From Polytrichum commune (taxonomy: Eukaryota > Streptophyta > Polytrichopsida > Polytrichales > Polytrichaceae): a DNA stretch of 64,000 nt. The notes under the pieces are model-generated. The model made no database searches. It had not been told where the DNA came from and saw only the letters and a program-made list of their open reading frames with translations. Positions within the stretch are counted from its first letter, which is position 1; each line of letters opens with the position of its first letter. Below are positions 23,842 to 36,918 of the stretch, one piece after another. The stretch is taken from assembly GCA_950295325.1 (NCBI GenBank), contig OX485806.1, positions 5,148,001 through 5,212,000 of the forward strand. Reading direction: 5' to 3'. Made by a program: the position numbers and the translations under genes.

Positions 23842-24369
23842 TTAAGGGCCACTTCACACACAAGGCTGAAGGCCCCTGACCATGGCAATGTAAGAGCTCT
23901 CATTGGTCAAAAAGGCGGAGACCGTCCAAGTTCACGTCACACTAGGAGGTGACAGACTAAAGGCCCAAAGAAAAGTTCGTGGATGAAAAGTCTACATGGA
24001 GTACTACATGGCAGGCTGTTAATAAGGGTGCATAGTTTGCTGGAATTGCGTCAGGCCCACCTCCAAGAGGTAGGCTTGACGCAAATTCCGGCAGACCATG
24101 GCAGTGAAACAGTTGTCACTAGCTGGCATAAATATTTTAATTTTTTCCCAACAATATTTTTTTCAAGGCAGACTAGTGAATAAAAGGTAGATGGCCGTTT
24201 CTTGTAAATGCCCGGAAGTCGAAGTTCTTAGAGTTTGTTGTATATAGAGAATTTTTTTTTAATTGAATTTTTTTTGACAATTTTTTGTCTTTAATGACAA
24301 AATTCTCGCAAGATGAGAGCGGTTCCAAAACCCAACAATAGAGCCAAAATTCTCCTTGGATGTCGTGAA

Positions 24370-24765
24370 GTCAACCACAATTCAGATTACATGGACCCTC
24401 ATTAGGAAGTAGAAATATCAATCGCTTTCAGTTGTTCAATGATGAAGATGTAAAAGTGATTGGAACTCAAATATCACAAAATATGGAGGCCAATAGAGAT
24501 ATAAACATGAGAGGAGAGACAAATATTACTAGGAAAGATGATGATATCGACAAAAAGAAAAGATATAGGACAGTAGCTTCAAAATCAAAATAATCACCGA
24601 AGACAAAAAAACAAAAGTAGATGAAGTGGAGTTAGGAGATTTAGAAGGTAAAGAAGAGGCCTCTATTAAATGGCGAGATTATGGGATTGAAACTCTCATA
24701 GCTAGTCGCGACGAGATGGAAGAAGAATTTGCAAAATCTGTAAGAAAAAAATGTATGAATTTGTG
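24370..24765 (+). pseudogene. SANT/Myb-like ORF2 fragment of PIF/Harbinger
   Basis: Around 24640-24750 the plus strand encodes 'IKWRDYGIETLIASRDEMEE', in the style of the trihelix SANT/Myb DNA-binding protein that accompanies PIF/Harbinger transposase. Lysine-rich text precedes it, with stops in between. Confidence 0.5.
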
Positions 24766-25636
24766 CATTCAAAAATTAATATTTTTTGAATAAATGCACA
24801 ACGTTCATCCCTTCAAGTTGATAGATTTTCTAGGATATAGTATTTGATCCAATTGTATTGTTTGTGTGTAAATATGAATGAATGTTTGGATCAAACTACA
24901 TGCTCGTATGGTATTCAATTTGCGCAATTTTGGCAGAACTTGGTTGGCATGTAAAAAAAATATAAGGTTCTACTAATGGAATACAAAAAGATAAACGTTT
25001 AAAAAAATTCAGGACATGATAGACAAGAATATCAATATTATGAGCAAATAAATATATGAAATTGACAACATGTAAATGTGATTAATCAGATGCCAACAAA
25101 TGCTCAGGAAAATGATGACCACCACAATATGCAGACTATACAACAAAATTCATCTGCAAGTGTCATACATGATTAAAAAAAATTGAAACATAATAGAAGG
25201 ATTTCTAGAACAGATAGTCAGTAATTCTTCTACTCTAATTTCATCTTTTCAGACAACAACGACTTTATTGAAAAATATGGATGCTCATATGACAACCTTA
25301 GTACAGAAATTATATTTATTCACTTATATCAGAATCAATATCCATATCTTGGAATTATATGTTTGAATTTTTTTGGATTTTTATCTGCCACAAAAATTTG
25401 GCTATTGTTATATATATTTTTGTAGCTTCCAACAATAAATCTTCTTTTTTTCTTTTTTTCTTTTATTAAGAATTTTCAGTGTCTTTATCAATTTCTTCTA
25501 TTTTTCCTGCTTTATTTTCTATAATATTGATACTTGTGATCTCACCTATTGCTGCTAATTCAGCCCTCATTTCTTGACCTTCTCTTAATAATTTACTATC
25601 TATACATTTATTTAGTTATCTCTTTTTTTCTTCTAT

Positions 25637-26545
25637 TTATTTTATATTAAATTTGTCATTTCCAATTGTACACATATTGTGTAGTACTATACATATAGCA
25701 ACTACATCAGTGATATGCCGTAATGGTATATCAGTTTTCTTCACACTTATGCGACATCTGCCTTTAAAAAATTTGAAAGCACGTTCTATACACATACGGG
25801 TAGAACTTTGAATGAAATTCCAATTTGCTTTGTAATCTTCTAAACCTTCTGCGCACCCTTTAAATTGGCTGTAAATCCATGGCCGCACTGGATATATGCA
25901 ATCTCCAACCAACTTATAAAGTAAGAATTTGTCTTTGATGCAATCTCTTCCAACTTTTGTCAATTAAAACAATGTTCAATCGTGCATACTTCATGCCCAT
26001 CCGAATTCGTAATCCCAAAAGACACATTTTGTATCTATTATACCTTGTATTAAAACCGAATGAAATGGATTTTTACAATAATAATATTCTCTTCCAATTA
26101 CAGGTGCAAAGATCGGAATGTAAGATCCATCGATTGCTCCTATAATGTGAGAAATTTCATAAGGGGCCTCAAATTCTTGAACTAAAACCCTAAATCAAGT
26201 TGGACTTGGAAATTATATATAAATTCCTTTCAAATGCACTTTTACCAATCTACAAAAATTCCTAACTATCTCTTAAATTGTACTTTCAACCATCCCATAT
26301 ACCTCTCCTACAGTTCACAAAGTATTTCCAGTCCCAAGCCTTTGTAATGACATTGCGATTTTATTCTCAATTGAAATTGTGTCTCTCATATGTGTATTTT
26401 TTCTATGAAAATACGAACCTAATCTCTCACAAAGAAACTTGAATGTGTTGTGACATATACGAGTTCTTTGTTTGAACATTTTTTCCGTGAAAGAACCCAA
26501 TAGTAACTTATCGGTGAACCTTATATTTCCCTCAAAAGCCCACAC
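25637..26545 (-). pseudogene. PIF/Harbinger transposase, frameshifted
   Basis: On the minus strand, in order: 'FKQRTRICHNTFKFLCERLG' and 'HMRDTISIENKIAMSLQRL' (26545-26315, N-terminal part); 'GAIDGSYIPI' near 26130, carrying the first catalytic Asp; 'GDCIYPVRPW' with the second Asp; and 'ERAFKFFKGRCR' with the catalytic Glu (25963-25637). The DDE triad residues are therefore all visible, but frameshifts between 26315 and 25963 prevent one product. It resembles the DDE_4 superfamily nuclease of plant PIF elements. Confidence 0.87.
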
Positions 26546-27011
26546 ACTTGCCCCTCAAGATGAGCGATCATCTTCATACCCTTAAAGCAAATGCTCAAAA
26601 TCAAGGCATTTTCCCATTCTCCATTGAGTGCCAATGCTTGCATATCAAGCACATGTTGCACAATCATGTGCAAACACCAATATAAAGCTAATGCAACAAG
26701 AATCCTTCTTCTTCTCTCAATATGATCCATCATGCTCTTTTTTCCTTTCTCACTGATGTAAAACTCGAAAAAAAAGTGATAAAAAAAGAATGAGGATATG
26801 TAGCTAGTGAGGTAGGGTTGCCCCTCTTTTTCCACTAATAAAATATGCAACGGTCCCTCAACATGGTCCATTTTTACTTCACACTATGTTTGAGGACCCG
26901 TTCCCACACACAATGGGTAGCCCAACACCCCTGATACGGCCTTTGGATGATAGTCAAAGGCCCTCACCATTCCATGGTCATGGCCCTTGGCTCATGTGTG
27001 AAGTGGCCTTA

Positions 27012-29410
27012 GGATAGGGCTTGCATTTCCTGGGAACTCAATGGTAGTATGTTAACATCTTTTTTAGGTATTTTATTGTGTTTTTGTGTGTCAACCGTTG
27101 TCCATTTGCTTCGCACCACATGAGCTCTTATCACCTAACTTCCCATGCCCAATTTCTGCAACTGTAGCTGAAGATCTGAAGCTTCTTTGACAAATCCAAC
27201 AATATAGATGTTTGTAGGTTAGAAGTGACTATCCACAATCCAAATTTTAAATGTTGGAGTTTTATTATGTAGGAGATTACAATAAGAATATCAATAATGG
27301 TCTTGAGGGGCATCAATTTAGATATCAAATTAAGGTTGTTTTTTATTGAGCCTCCACACATATTTTTGGAAGCTTTCAATTTGAAGCAGCGGTGCCACAA
27401 CCATGCACCTTCCACATGGATTTATGCCCACCAATACCTATCCAACTAAAGATTCCAACGGTAGATGTTTAGGACATGTTGAATTTGAGTGTCGTGCAAA
27501 ATTTCATATCAATTGGGAATCATTTGCACATAGGGGATCAACATAAAACATATGTTGGGATATGTTGCCTTTAAACCCGCAAAGGTGACAAATGTCAAGT
27601 TTTGGTTTGTGGATTGGTTCCAATGTAAACCAATTGAGAGCACACTCCCATGTTTGTCTTAATCCAAAAATAGCTACCTTTTTTTAATCAAAATTATCCA
27701 TGTAACAGAACATAGCATACTTAAACACATGAACAAGAAGAACAGTTGGAACGATAAAAAAACCATCAAAACTCGTGTCAAAGAGGTCATAATGAACTAC
27801 TCATGACTAGATTATAGTCGCATAGGACATTAAGGGTTGAGTATTTAGTTACATACACTTTTCATCTATGTCATCACAAAGATACATGTACCTAAGGCAT
27901 GCTTAATTATGTGCCAACATGTAGCAAATACTATTCTCAACGGTAGCTATTCCATGCTTGGTACTCCCGAAGTCTTAAGCTTATCCCTTGATATAATACA
28001 CTTACTAAAGTGATGTTGCCAACAGATTCATGTTAATTTAGCATTGAGTTACCAACATGGCCCGGTAAGATGTGAAATATGAAATTATCACCAAGGTTAA
28101 GAAAAGGATATTGGTGGTACAAATCCTACCTTAGCATAGGTGAACCTCAAAATGGGTCCCCCCTACACAACAACTTTAGGATTCATGGAACGTGCATGTT
28201 AACCTGCACTTTGAATGGAGATCCTAAGAGCTCCATACAAATTCCCATCACAAATTTCTCAATCGGAATTGCTCACATGAAGTCTACAACTCATTGTCCC
28301 CTACAGGTTTTCTATCGCTCTCTAGATTTGGATATGCCAACAATTGGTATTAGGCATGTGCACCTAATCATCTCCAACTTCAGTTATATCAATTATGGTA
28401 AACATTGCGGACATATTTATTGTGTGACTTACCTTATGGTGTGGCCCACAACATACAACAATATGTAAGAACATGCAAACCTACTTACACTTGTCACGCC
28501 CTCATGATATAACCACCTCCTGCACATACACATAATCTACTTTCAATAATATCAAAATGTTTATAACCTACACCGTGGACCTAGACTAATGTGTAAATAA
28601 TGTGGGGTTCGTAAATAGTGTGCACCCGCAATATTATACTCAATGTTTTTTCTATGAACATACTCTATATAGTTTTTCTCATTATTTAACTATATTAACT
28701 AGGCATGTTGTAGATCAGAACCGGAAAAACCCCAAATTAGTCTAACGAGGTTAAATTGGGGATGAAAGGAGAATGCACCTACCACAATATATTTGAAACC
28801 AACTTCTATGGAGAATTAAGAGTCTCTTTTTGATGTTAAGATCACATCATCAACAACAAACCTATAGGGCGAGGTTTTAAACCCCCATGTGCAGGGAAAG
28901 AAAAAGAAAACCACGGTTGTTCACTCGTGAAGAGAGGAAATTACTGCATACATCGTACCTCTCATCCATCCAGCATAAACACTTGACCCCATGTTTGTCT
29001 GTGATCAATTTATCTCAAATGACTTGGACTAGACTAATTTTAGATTCCAATCTCAAATCAACAAAAGATAATAACATTTAAGATGCATACTATATCAGGG
29101 CTTGCTTTTTCATGTATGAGAATTCCCTCTTTCCCTCACCCGGGGGCGGGGGCTGCTTTGCCGCCAAGAACTTCTACAAGGCATGGGCACCGAATGAATT
29201 CCCACCAAAGATACGCCAAGTACTTAATTATATTCATCTTTAATATGTATTGTAAGTATATATATTGATATGTGCTCACATTTCAGGGCAGGTGTTGCAC
29301 TTGGCAGTAGGTTCATGCCTAAGAATATCTTTGGTACATTGAGGTTCGTGCAAGGTTGGGAATGTGGGTCCATGTGCACCGGAAATTGTGTCCCTACATT
29401 TATGAATGCA
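27012..29410. other. Intergenic, old repeats, no recognised gene
   Basis: One 129-codon open frame (28079-28468, plus) has no recognisable domain and unlikely composition. Short similarities to the 19-20 kb and 31 kb regions suggest decayed repeats. Confidence 0.4.
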
Positions 29411-29411
29411 A

Positions 29412-30480
29412 ACCAACTTACTTATCGTGATTCGTGATGCCCAAGAAGAACTTCGTGGCCATTAATTGATGGCGGTGTGAAGTCGTGGGGCATTTGGGTT
29501 GGCCTACCATATCCAACAACTAGGTGGTTGTTGATTTGAGCGAACCAACCCATACACTTGTTCCTTGTTGGATGCCTAAGGGCCGGTTCACACTATGGCC
29601 AAACTTCGAGAGGAGAAGCGTTTGGACCAATGAAAATGCAGAAATGTCCAAAGTCTGTCCTCTCGGCCTTCACACTAAGGTAGGGGTGGCTATTTCCGTC
29701 CAAATTTCAGATGTGCCTAGTTGGGATGCTGAAACTATTTTTTTTATAAATTTTGAGCGCTCTGCAAAGCTGGTGCAAGAGCAACTATGAAAAAAATCAA
29801 AATTTCCCGGCATGTTTATGATTTCCTACAAAATTTTAAAGGAAACCTTGTAGAGTGACCAACACTCGCACATAGGGTACGTGGTATATCCACCGGGTGG
29901 ATTTCTATAACCGACCGCTGGCAGCCAATGAAATGTTGGTAGCGTTGTGAACGGTAAAAGCACCTTGATAGGTGCTTTTGTAAACCCAGGTCAAAGCACC
30001 TAGAAAGGTGCTTCCAACATAGGGGTCGACTTTAGGACCCGCACGGAAATTGCCACCCCTACCTTAGAGGCCGAAGTCCAAAGGACATCGCCTCCAAAAG
30101 CGCCTAGGTGGCAGCACTTTTAGGAAGTTATGGTGCCAAGAGTTCGGCCTCTCAAGCAAAGTTTGGGTCGAGCAAAATGCTCGACCCAAACTTCCGTCGA
30201 AAGGCCAAACTTTTTTCCATTAAAATATTCAAAATGTGACAATGGATTATTTTAATATACTTTTTCAGCCCATAGGCTTCTCCTCTCGACATAGTTTGGT
30301 CCAGAAAAGTGACGCTTCTCCTCTCGACTTGGGCATAGTGTGAACCGGCCCTAAACCCTTGTCTCCAAGGAACCAGTGTACAAGTTGTTTCGCCCTAGCT
30401 AGTGGTTGTTCTACTTGTCTTACGTATGGAGCCTTCATGATTTGGCTTGGGCTTCATGACGTCTATGTAACCTCATTCAT
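29412..30480 (+). repeat. Tandem duplication, copy 1 (carries a MITE)
   Basis: Text 29412-29579 followed by 30352-30480 is almost identical to 30481-30774. The two copies are adjacent and head-to-tail. Copy 1 is interrupted at TAA by the 772-bp MITE. Confidence 0.9.
29580..30351. mobile_element. MITE, PIF/Harbinger type, 772 bp
   Basis: Termini GGGCCGGTTCACACTATG and the mirror CATAGTGTGAACCGGCCC, flanked by TAA at 29577-29579 and 30352-30354. The neighbouring duplicate at 30481-30774 lacks the insertion, so boundaries and a 3-bp target duplication are proven by comparison within the window. There is no coding capacity. Further internal inverted text ('CGAGAGGAGAAGCG' near both ends) extends the terminal repeats. 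Confidence 0.93.
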
Positions 30481-30774
30481 ACTAACTTACTTATTGTGAT
30501 TCGTGATGCCCAAGAAGAACTCCGTGGCCATTAATTGATGGCGGTGTGAAGTCGTGGGGCATTTGGGTTGGCCTACCATATCCAACAACTAGGTGGTTGT
30601 TGATTTGAGCGAACCAATCCATACACTTGTTCCTTGTTGGATGCTTAAAACCCTTGTCTCCAAGGAACCAGTGTACAGGTTGTTTCGCCCTAGCTAGTGG
30701 TTGTTCTACTTGTCTCATGTGTGGAGCCTTCATGATTTGGCTTGGGATTCATGACGTCTATGTAACCTCATTCA
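30481..30774 (+). repeat. Tandem duplication, copy 2 (empty site)
   Basis: Uninterrupted version of copy 1; at the MITE position it reads GATGCTTAAAACCC. Confidence 0.9.
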
Positions 30775-31000
30775 TCTTGGATGAAGGGGTTTCAGTAAAC
30801 AACGTCTCCTACAAGATTGAGGGTCGATTCCTTTCAATTTGGCTCTAGTAGATTGAACCAAGGCTTTATAACTCTATTTTTAAAGTTGAATTGTCTAAAA
30901 GTATTCATTTCTAGGTTATATAAAAGAATTCGCTACATTGTCACCTTTGTAGTGGATGAGTTTACATAGACACCACGAATCCCTTGTTGAATAACTTGAG
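30768..31000 (+). repeat. Dispersed repeat, copy 2
   Basis: Diverged match to 19715-19920 (see there). Confidence 0.5.
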
Positions 31001-32810
31001 GGCATTGTTTGTTGTAGGTCAATACAACGTTCACAAATCCTGCCATGGTTGGATAGTGATAACTATAAAAATGTGGCAATGATACACCATAACATTATTC
31101 AACACCAAGGTGTTGCACACCTAATGTCAAGAATTTTGGGAATTTCAAGAGAATGATACCCCGCTTAAGTTGGACCACCCTTACAAAACAAACAATATTC
31201 AACTTGAGTATAATTCATTTTACAAGATCAACCTACTACTTGGGGCCGATTACCATAGTGGAGAAGAAATTTTTATATTAAAATATCAAGGTTGCATGCA
31301 TCAATATTGTTGGTGCAAAATTGTTTGATATTGTTGGCTAATCTACCATCTAAGCAAAGAATCTCAGCAACATATACACAAGAACCTAGTAGCTCACCCC
31401 ATTTGGAAAAGAGACAGTCATGCCAACCCAATTAATGTTATAACTAGTTGTATCAATTGAGAAGGATTTATTTCATATGGGTGTATGTTACGTTTCATCG
31501 AATGAACATAAAAACTTGACCCCCTATACGTTCGTGGTTGATTCATTTCAACTAACTTGGATTAGGTAGACAAACTTGGGGTCTTGTAGCTATTTCCAAT
31601 GCCCACATCACCTCAAAATATAGCTTTCAAATTTATTACTACTATAGAGCTTTTATGTTTGACAAATGAGAGGCAGCTTCATATGAGACCATTCCCTCTC
31701 ATCCTTGTATTGTGGTATACATGAAGAGAATGTAGTGTATGAGCACGAGCTTGAGCCACTCTTACAACCAAGTTTTTGGGACATATCCACACATTTGTTG
31801 AACGTTTAAAAGCTTTTTAAGTCCCTTATAACCAATTTCTTAGAGAATTTTGAAGGTGGTGTGCATTACATACAATTGATAGGTTTTACCCGTGAAAATA
31901 TTTTTGATAATACTATGGGTGCAAACTTTTCACCAACTCACAATATTTAATAGGATCGAAGGTCTACGTTTTAGGTTGCAATATTTCTATAGGATCAAAA
32001 ATAGTGTGCTTTGTATTGTTGTCTACTCAACAAGTGACCCCTCATTAGAGTGAACACATGAATAATGAAGGTGGTGCTCATCGCCAAAACTTGCTTTCAA
32101 GAAACACATCCAACTACTTTAAATGATATTATTTCCTTCAAATCTTGTTCTTTTTCCACAAACAAGCTATCTTGCAAAGCTTCTTATGCTCTTTCCATTT
32201 ACATCAAAATATAGCCTCTTAACTCTCAACCATTTGAGCGCAATGAGCATTCAAAGGTCAATTTCTCTTCATGTCAATCTTTGATGATGTTTATTGCAAA
32301 AATCACCTCGCTAAATAAGTTAGAACCCGAATTGAGGTAATTCATTTGGGTAAACCCACATTAGAGATAACCATATTTGTTGGACGATTAAGAATAAGAA
32401 CTTAGGATTGTGGCTATCAAGCCTTACTTTAGTGTATATAAAAGTTGAGTTTTAAAGTTTAAGCAATAGAATATGAATAAAATAAAAAATAAAAAATAGC
32501 GCCCGTAGCCAAGTACCGGCGTGACTGAGAGCCCGTTGGCCTATTGTTGATGACGTTACCGTGATGCACCTATAGGCGTGATGCCTCTTGCGAGGGCTCT
32601 TTTGGTGTATCCTATAAGTTTTTCACTTTTCTTAAGGGGGGGGGGGACAGGTGGTTGTTTGTTTTCAAGTTTCCTTTTGTTTAGGATAAGGTATGTGAGG
32701 TATTTGATTGCATTTTGGTGGATATTTTGCATGAGGGTTTTGATAGCTTGTTTTGGGATTTTAATGTTGGTAATGAATATGACCACCAAACATTGTGTGG
32801 TTAATGGCGG
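31001..32810. other. Intergenic, no recognised gene
   Basis: AT-rich with short frames only. A GC-richer block at 32490-32660 followed by an 11-G run looks like part of an unidentified repeat. Confidence 0.4.
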
Positions 32811-33275
32811 CAAACATTAAACACCCCCCTACGAACTTTGGGGGGTGTCAGATCCGGGCGGGGGCAGCCCTCCCGGGAATTTTTTGAACCCGACCAAAAA
32901 ATGTTGCCCGCCCAACCCAACTTCGAAAAAAACACTGCCCTTGCATTCTTGAAGGCCGCTTGACTACAAATCCCATATTGAGTGTACTTCACCTTCAAGG
33001 CCCAAAACCCAGTATATATGTTCACTTTCATTGAGTAAATAAGCAATTGACTGGGATTTCACTATCAAAGTGAAACCGTCAATAAAGCATGTAATTGACT
33101 TGGAAGTAAAAAATATCACAAAACCCTCACTACCACTGAGGTTATAATTTTTGTGACTTACAGTTTTAATTTGTCTTTGTCATGACACTTGAATTAGTAT
33201 GCTAATTTAGCATATATATTTTATAATATTGTAGGTAATGTTGTCTACTTTCACATGTATTCATATGCATCAAGC
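32811..33275 (-). mobile_element. Foldback-family arm next to the pogo transposase
   Basis: Matches 6786-7275 over its whole length in the same orientation: 'GAACTTTNGGGGGTGTCAGA', 'CTTGCATTCTTGAAGGCC', 'GAGTAAATAAGCAATTGACT', 'CACTGAGGTTATAATTTTTG'. No matching right arm was found after the transposase gene. Confidence 0.7.
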
Positions 33276-33510
33276 AATTAAATCTAGTAAATATCTTGTA
33301 TTTGTATAAACAAGAAAGCTGAATTTTTGCATTGCTTTGTTAGTTGAATTTCAAGTTGGAGGACGTGGCAATGGGCAACAACAACCACAACAAGGCGTTC
33401 ATCATTTAGTTTGCACCACACATCTACACTTATTCTTCACGAGGCCTCGAAATTGATTTTATACCATCCATTTATATTTTGAGCGTTTTTTTTTAAAGTG
33501 GAGGCTTGCA

Positions 33511-35100
33511 ATGGGCAAGGGTAGAGAGTTCACCTTTAAGGAGAAGCTAGAGATCATTTTCCATTTTGAAAGCTTGGTGGCTTCAGGGATGAAAATTAGT
33601 AAGAAGGCATTGACAAAGTGGGCAAATATCAAATTTGGTACTTCAGTTTCACATATGACTATTGGTAGAGTCTTGAAGAAGAAAGATTTACTTACCACTT
33701 TTGATGTGGATCATTTGGGTGATTCAAAGTGCATTAGGAAGGTGCAATGTCCCAAAGTGGAGCAAGCTACTTTCAACCGGTTTACAACAATGCAAGAGAA
33801 GGGCACAACCATATTCGACGATCTGTTGGTAGTTGCAGCACATTGATTCTATGCTTTGCAACCTAGAGATCCTAGTGAGAAGGAACTCCAGTTTTCACAT
33901 GGGTGGGTAACCAAATTCAAGATGAGGTTCAACATGAAGGCATACACACGTCACGGTGAAGATGTTGTTGACACTTTAGCAGAGGTATTGAGGAGGATGG
34001 AGGAGATCAAAGCTATCATATCCAAATATGATAGCGATTATGTTTTTAACATGGATGAGACGGGTCTATTTTACAGGTTAGAGCCAAATCGAACGTTGGC
34101 TACGAAGAGACTATCTGGGAAGAAGAATCAAAAGGAGCGGATTACCATGGCGCTCACTGCAAATGCTATGGGTACCATTTGCCTTCCTCCACTGATTATT
34201 AATCAGTATTTAAAGTTGCGGGCCTTTATGTCTAGGAACATTCGCTATCCAGAGAATTTGGGTATTAAGTGGGCCACTAACAAGAAGGCGTGGATGACTA
34301 CAGTCATTTTTGATCAATTTATAATAGATTTTGAGAGGAGGATGGTGTTGGCACAAAATGAGAAGGTGTTTTTGCTCCTAGATAATTTCTTTGGTCATCA
34401 AGTGCCAAATGTAGGTTCACGTTTGAGGATCACACGATTATAATTTCTACCTCTAAATACAACAAGACGTTTTCAACCCATGGATGCAGGTTGGTGATTC
34501 AATATCAGATAGATTGTTTTAGTGCAAACAAGGTGTTTGCAATTGATATATATATATATATATATATATCAAGATGTTGTTGTGGTCGAGCGGGCATGGT
34601 GTGCATGAGTTACCACATTGACAATTCAAAATTGTTGGAGGCACACGGGTATTCTTTCGATCTCTATTGAGAGGGAGATAGAGGAAGCTAGGCGCTTGGT
34701 AGAGGTTGATGAAGTTGCTACTCTACTTCATCAACTAACGTTGTTGTCATCTGATATTGAGGTGGGTGACATGATGAATGCTCATGAATACCTTAATTAT
34801 GAGATGGAGTTTGATTTAAACAACCCCTATGAACCTACCGATGAGGAGTTTTTGGATATGTATTTCTTAGAACATCAAGAAATTGATGTCAATGAGGTTA
34901 TGGTTGATGTGGTAGAAGAAGTTGTAGGATTGAGTGTTGCTAAGCGTTCTCTAGAGACTTTGAAGAAATACTTTGAACAAAGACCAACTGATGTCCTATC
35001 ACACATCATGAGCATTCAAGGACTCCGGAAGGAAGTTTCATCTCATCATTTGGAAGCTTCTCGTCAAACTACTATAGACTCTTTCTTTTGGTTAGTTTAG
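33511..35100 (+). pseudogene. Pogo-like (Tc1/mariner superfamily) transposase, broken
   Basis: Starts at ATG 33511. The N-terminal part (33511-33843) has the helix-turn-helix style of pogo/CENP-B proteins ('FTFKEKLEIIFHFESL', 'SHMTIGRVLKKKDL'). A TGA at 33844-33846 interrupts it in frame. The DDE part (33856-34443) has 'VFNMDETGLFYRL' with the first Asp and 'VFLLLDNFFGH' with the second. The third Asp ('PMDAG') is in another frame at about 34483, showing a frameshift. A (TA)n tract and apparent deletion follow. The C-terminal part (34618-35100) is back in the original frame and ends with 'TTIDSFF'. In an intact element this enzyme cuts and pastes DNA; here it is dead. Confidence 0.88.
34545..34569. 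repeat. (TA)n microsatellite inside transposase
   Basis: About 12 TA units inside the broken pogo-like coding region. Confidence 0.9.
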
Positions 35101-36918
35101 TTGGAAGAGTTTCATCAAATTAGTATTATATAAATCATTTCTTTCAATTAGTTTAGTTGAATTATGTATTATTATTTGTACTTTTATTTTTATTTTTATA
35201 AAACCTTATGTTCTTCATTTTCGAAAATTTTAAGTGCTATTTTTATAAATGTTATTAATCATGGGTATGAATTCTATAAGTGTTACTTGTTGGAATTCTC
35301 TATATGTTATTTTTTTGCTACTCCCGACCTGTAACATTTATAGAGTCTTGACTGTATATAGGACCAGCAAACAAGGCGACTATTCTGGAAGTGTCAGTTC
35401 AACGCCCCACACAGTTTCGGTAGGTCAACCTTCTTCATCCAGAGCTGGAATCTTGCAGATGCATTTGCGAGGCTTACAGCTGGGTGATGCTTGAGTTGGA
35501 GAGGTTCTAATTGAGCCGGAGCTGAATTTTGACAAATGCGGATGAAGCTGTGGTGTGAACATCCATGCTTCCAGGTCTTGGTGGAATCGGATCATAAGTT
35601 ATCTAGCAGGTGAATTGCAGTACTTTCTGAGCAATTAAAAAGAGTTGTCTGACGATTTCTTGAGGAAAGAATCTGGGCTCTGTGGGTAGATTCATCTCAA
35701 GATTAGGCTGTTGTGGAGGATGAAGTTGAAATTAGGTTTCCTCGAGGATCTGTCTGATGTTCTAACAAATGTAGAAGCGATCTTCTCTGTGGCAGTGTCT
35801 TTAATGTGGATGCTAATTGGACAGCTAGAAAGTTCTGTCAACAATTTGATGGTAGTTTCTGGTCGAAGGTTGATCCGGGTAAGGAACTGAGCATGCGTGT
35901 CACGCACGTGTCCCACAAGAAAATGGTCAAATCACAATCTCATAGAGAGTGTCCAAGAGATTGTGAGACTTCGATCACAACGAAGGTGGTTGCAAGCTCT
36001 TGACAGTGACCATACTTCGAGTGGCGATCCTCGATGGCGTTGGGAATCCTTCGCTTCCATCTCAACTCAACAGTATTCCCATTTCCATGTGTTTAGGGCT
36101 ATTTACAGTTCAATCCTGAGTCATCGTGTCTGAACTGATCCAAAGTGGATGTAACCCTTCCAGGAGTTCTTTGAAATCTGCGTGGTCTTGAATGTGTTGG
36201 GCTAGAACATTTGAGTTGTTTTGATGTAAGTTGCACTCAATAACATAAGAATCTTTGTGTCTCTATGATAAGGCTATACATCCTTCCAGAGAGGTATAGT
36301 TGAAAGGGTTGTAAACAGAGCATTGCCGTGGGATTATGAAAGAGTTTTTAAGCCTTACTGTTACTGCAAGTACGCGAGGCAAAGGCATCTGTTGGTGATG
36401 CAGAAGGGACCATCAAAGCGGAAATTTCACCATAACTTGTCGTTTTTAGGATCTGTTGAAGAGGCCAATCGATTGCAATTGGGTCTGATCTTTATAGGAA
36501 GGCCACCATTTCACAGGAAGCAAATTATAGTGACAGCATCCTTGCATTTGTAAGCCACTTTTGAGATTCCTTTAAATATTCATGTCTAGAAGCAGGGTGA
36601 ACACATTTTAGAGTTGTTCCAGCCCAAATTGGGCAAACTGAAGTTGAGCCGAACACTTTCAATTTTTCTATTTGCAATGTTCATCTATTTCTTGAAATAT
36701 CTCAATGTCGGTACACCCATGATTCCTCTGTTGTTGAACTGCTCTTTGATGTGTTTGCTACTCTTAAATCTAGTACGCAATTACAGTCTCTTTGATGAGT
36801 CCTCAAAGTGGTTGATGTGTGTGAAGAGTTCTTTTATGCATCCTTCATGGTGTTCAGGCTTTGCAACAAGAAGAAATTGGGACATTCATAGTTCTGCACA
36901 GAGTCTGCAACAAAGACC
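35101..36918. other. 5' flank of HET gene A
   Basis: Several overlapping short plus-strand frames, such as 35806-36133 and 36323-36553, give a faint impression of a decayed coding sequence, but no domain was recognised. The promoter and 5' UTR of HET gene A should lie here. Confidence 0.4.

Larger units (their letters stand above)
23845..27008. mobile_element. PIF/Harbinger transposon, decayed autonomous type, ~3.2 kb
   Basis: Left end AGGGCCACTTCACACACAAG (from 23845) and the right end (AAGTGGCC, to 27008) form terminal inverted repeats flanked by TTA at 23842-23844 and 27009-27011. Inside are a minus-strand transposase and a plus-strand SANT/Myb-like fragment, the two genes expected of autonomous PIF/Harbinger elements. 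Both are broken. The same terminus occurs on short MITEs at 47009-47506 and 50764, which fit as non-autonomous relatives. Confidence 0.8.

Noticed and set aside
28079-28468. 129-codon plus-strand frame as a gene
   Set aside because: No domain, no homologous text elsewhere in the window, and repeat-like surroundings.
32490-32760. Possible LINE 3' end
   Set aside because: Style is suggestive, but there is no reverse transcriptase text, clear tail or target duplication.
33459-33698. 79-codon minus-strand frame
   Set aside because: It is antisense to the pogo-like transposase N-terminus and has no independent support.
35380-36560. Possible decayed gene upstream of HET-A
   Set aside because: Short overlapping frames only; no recognisable motif, so listed only as flank.
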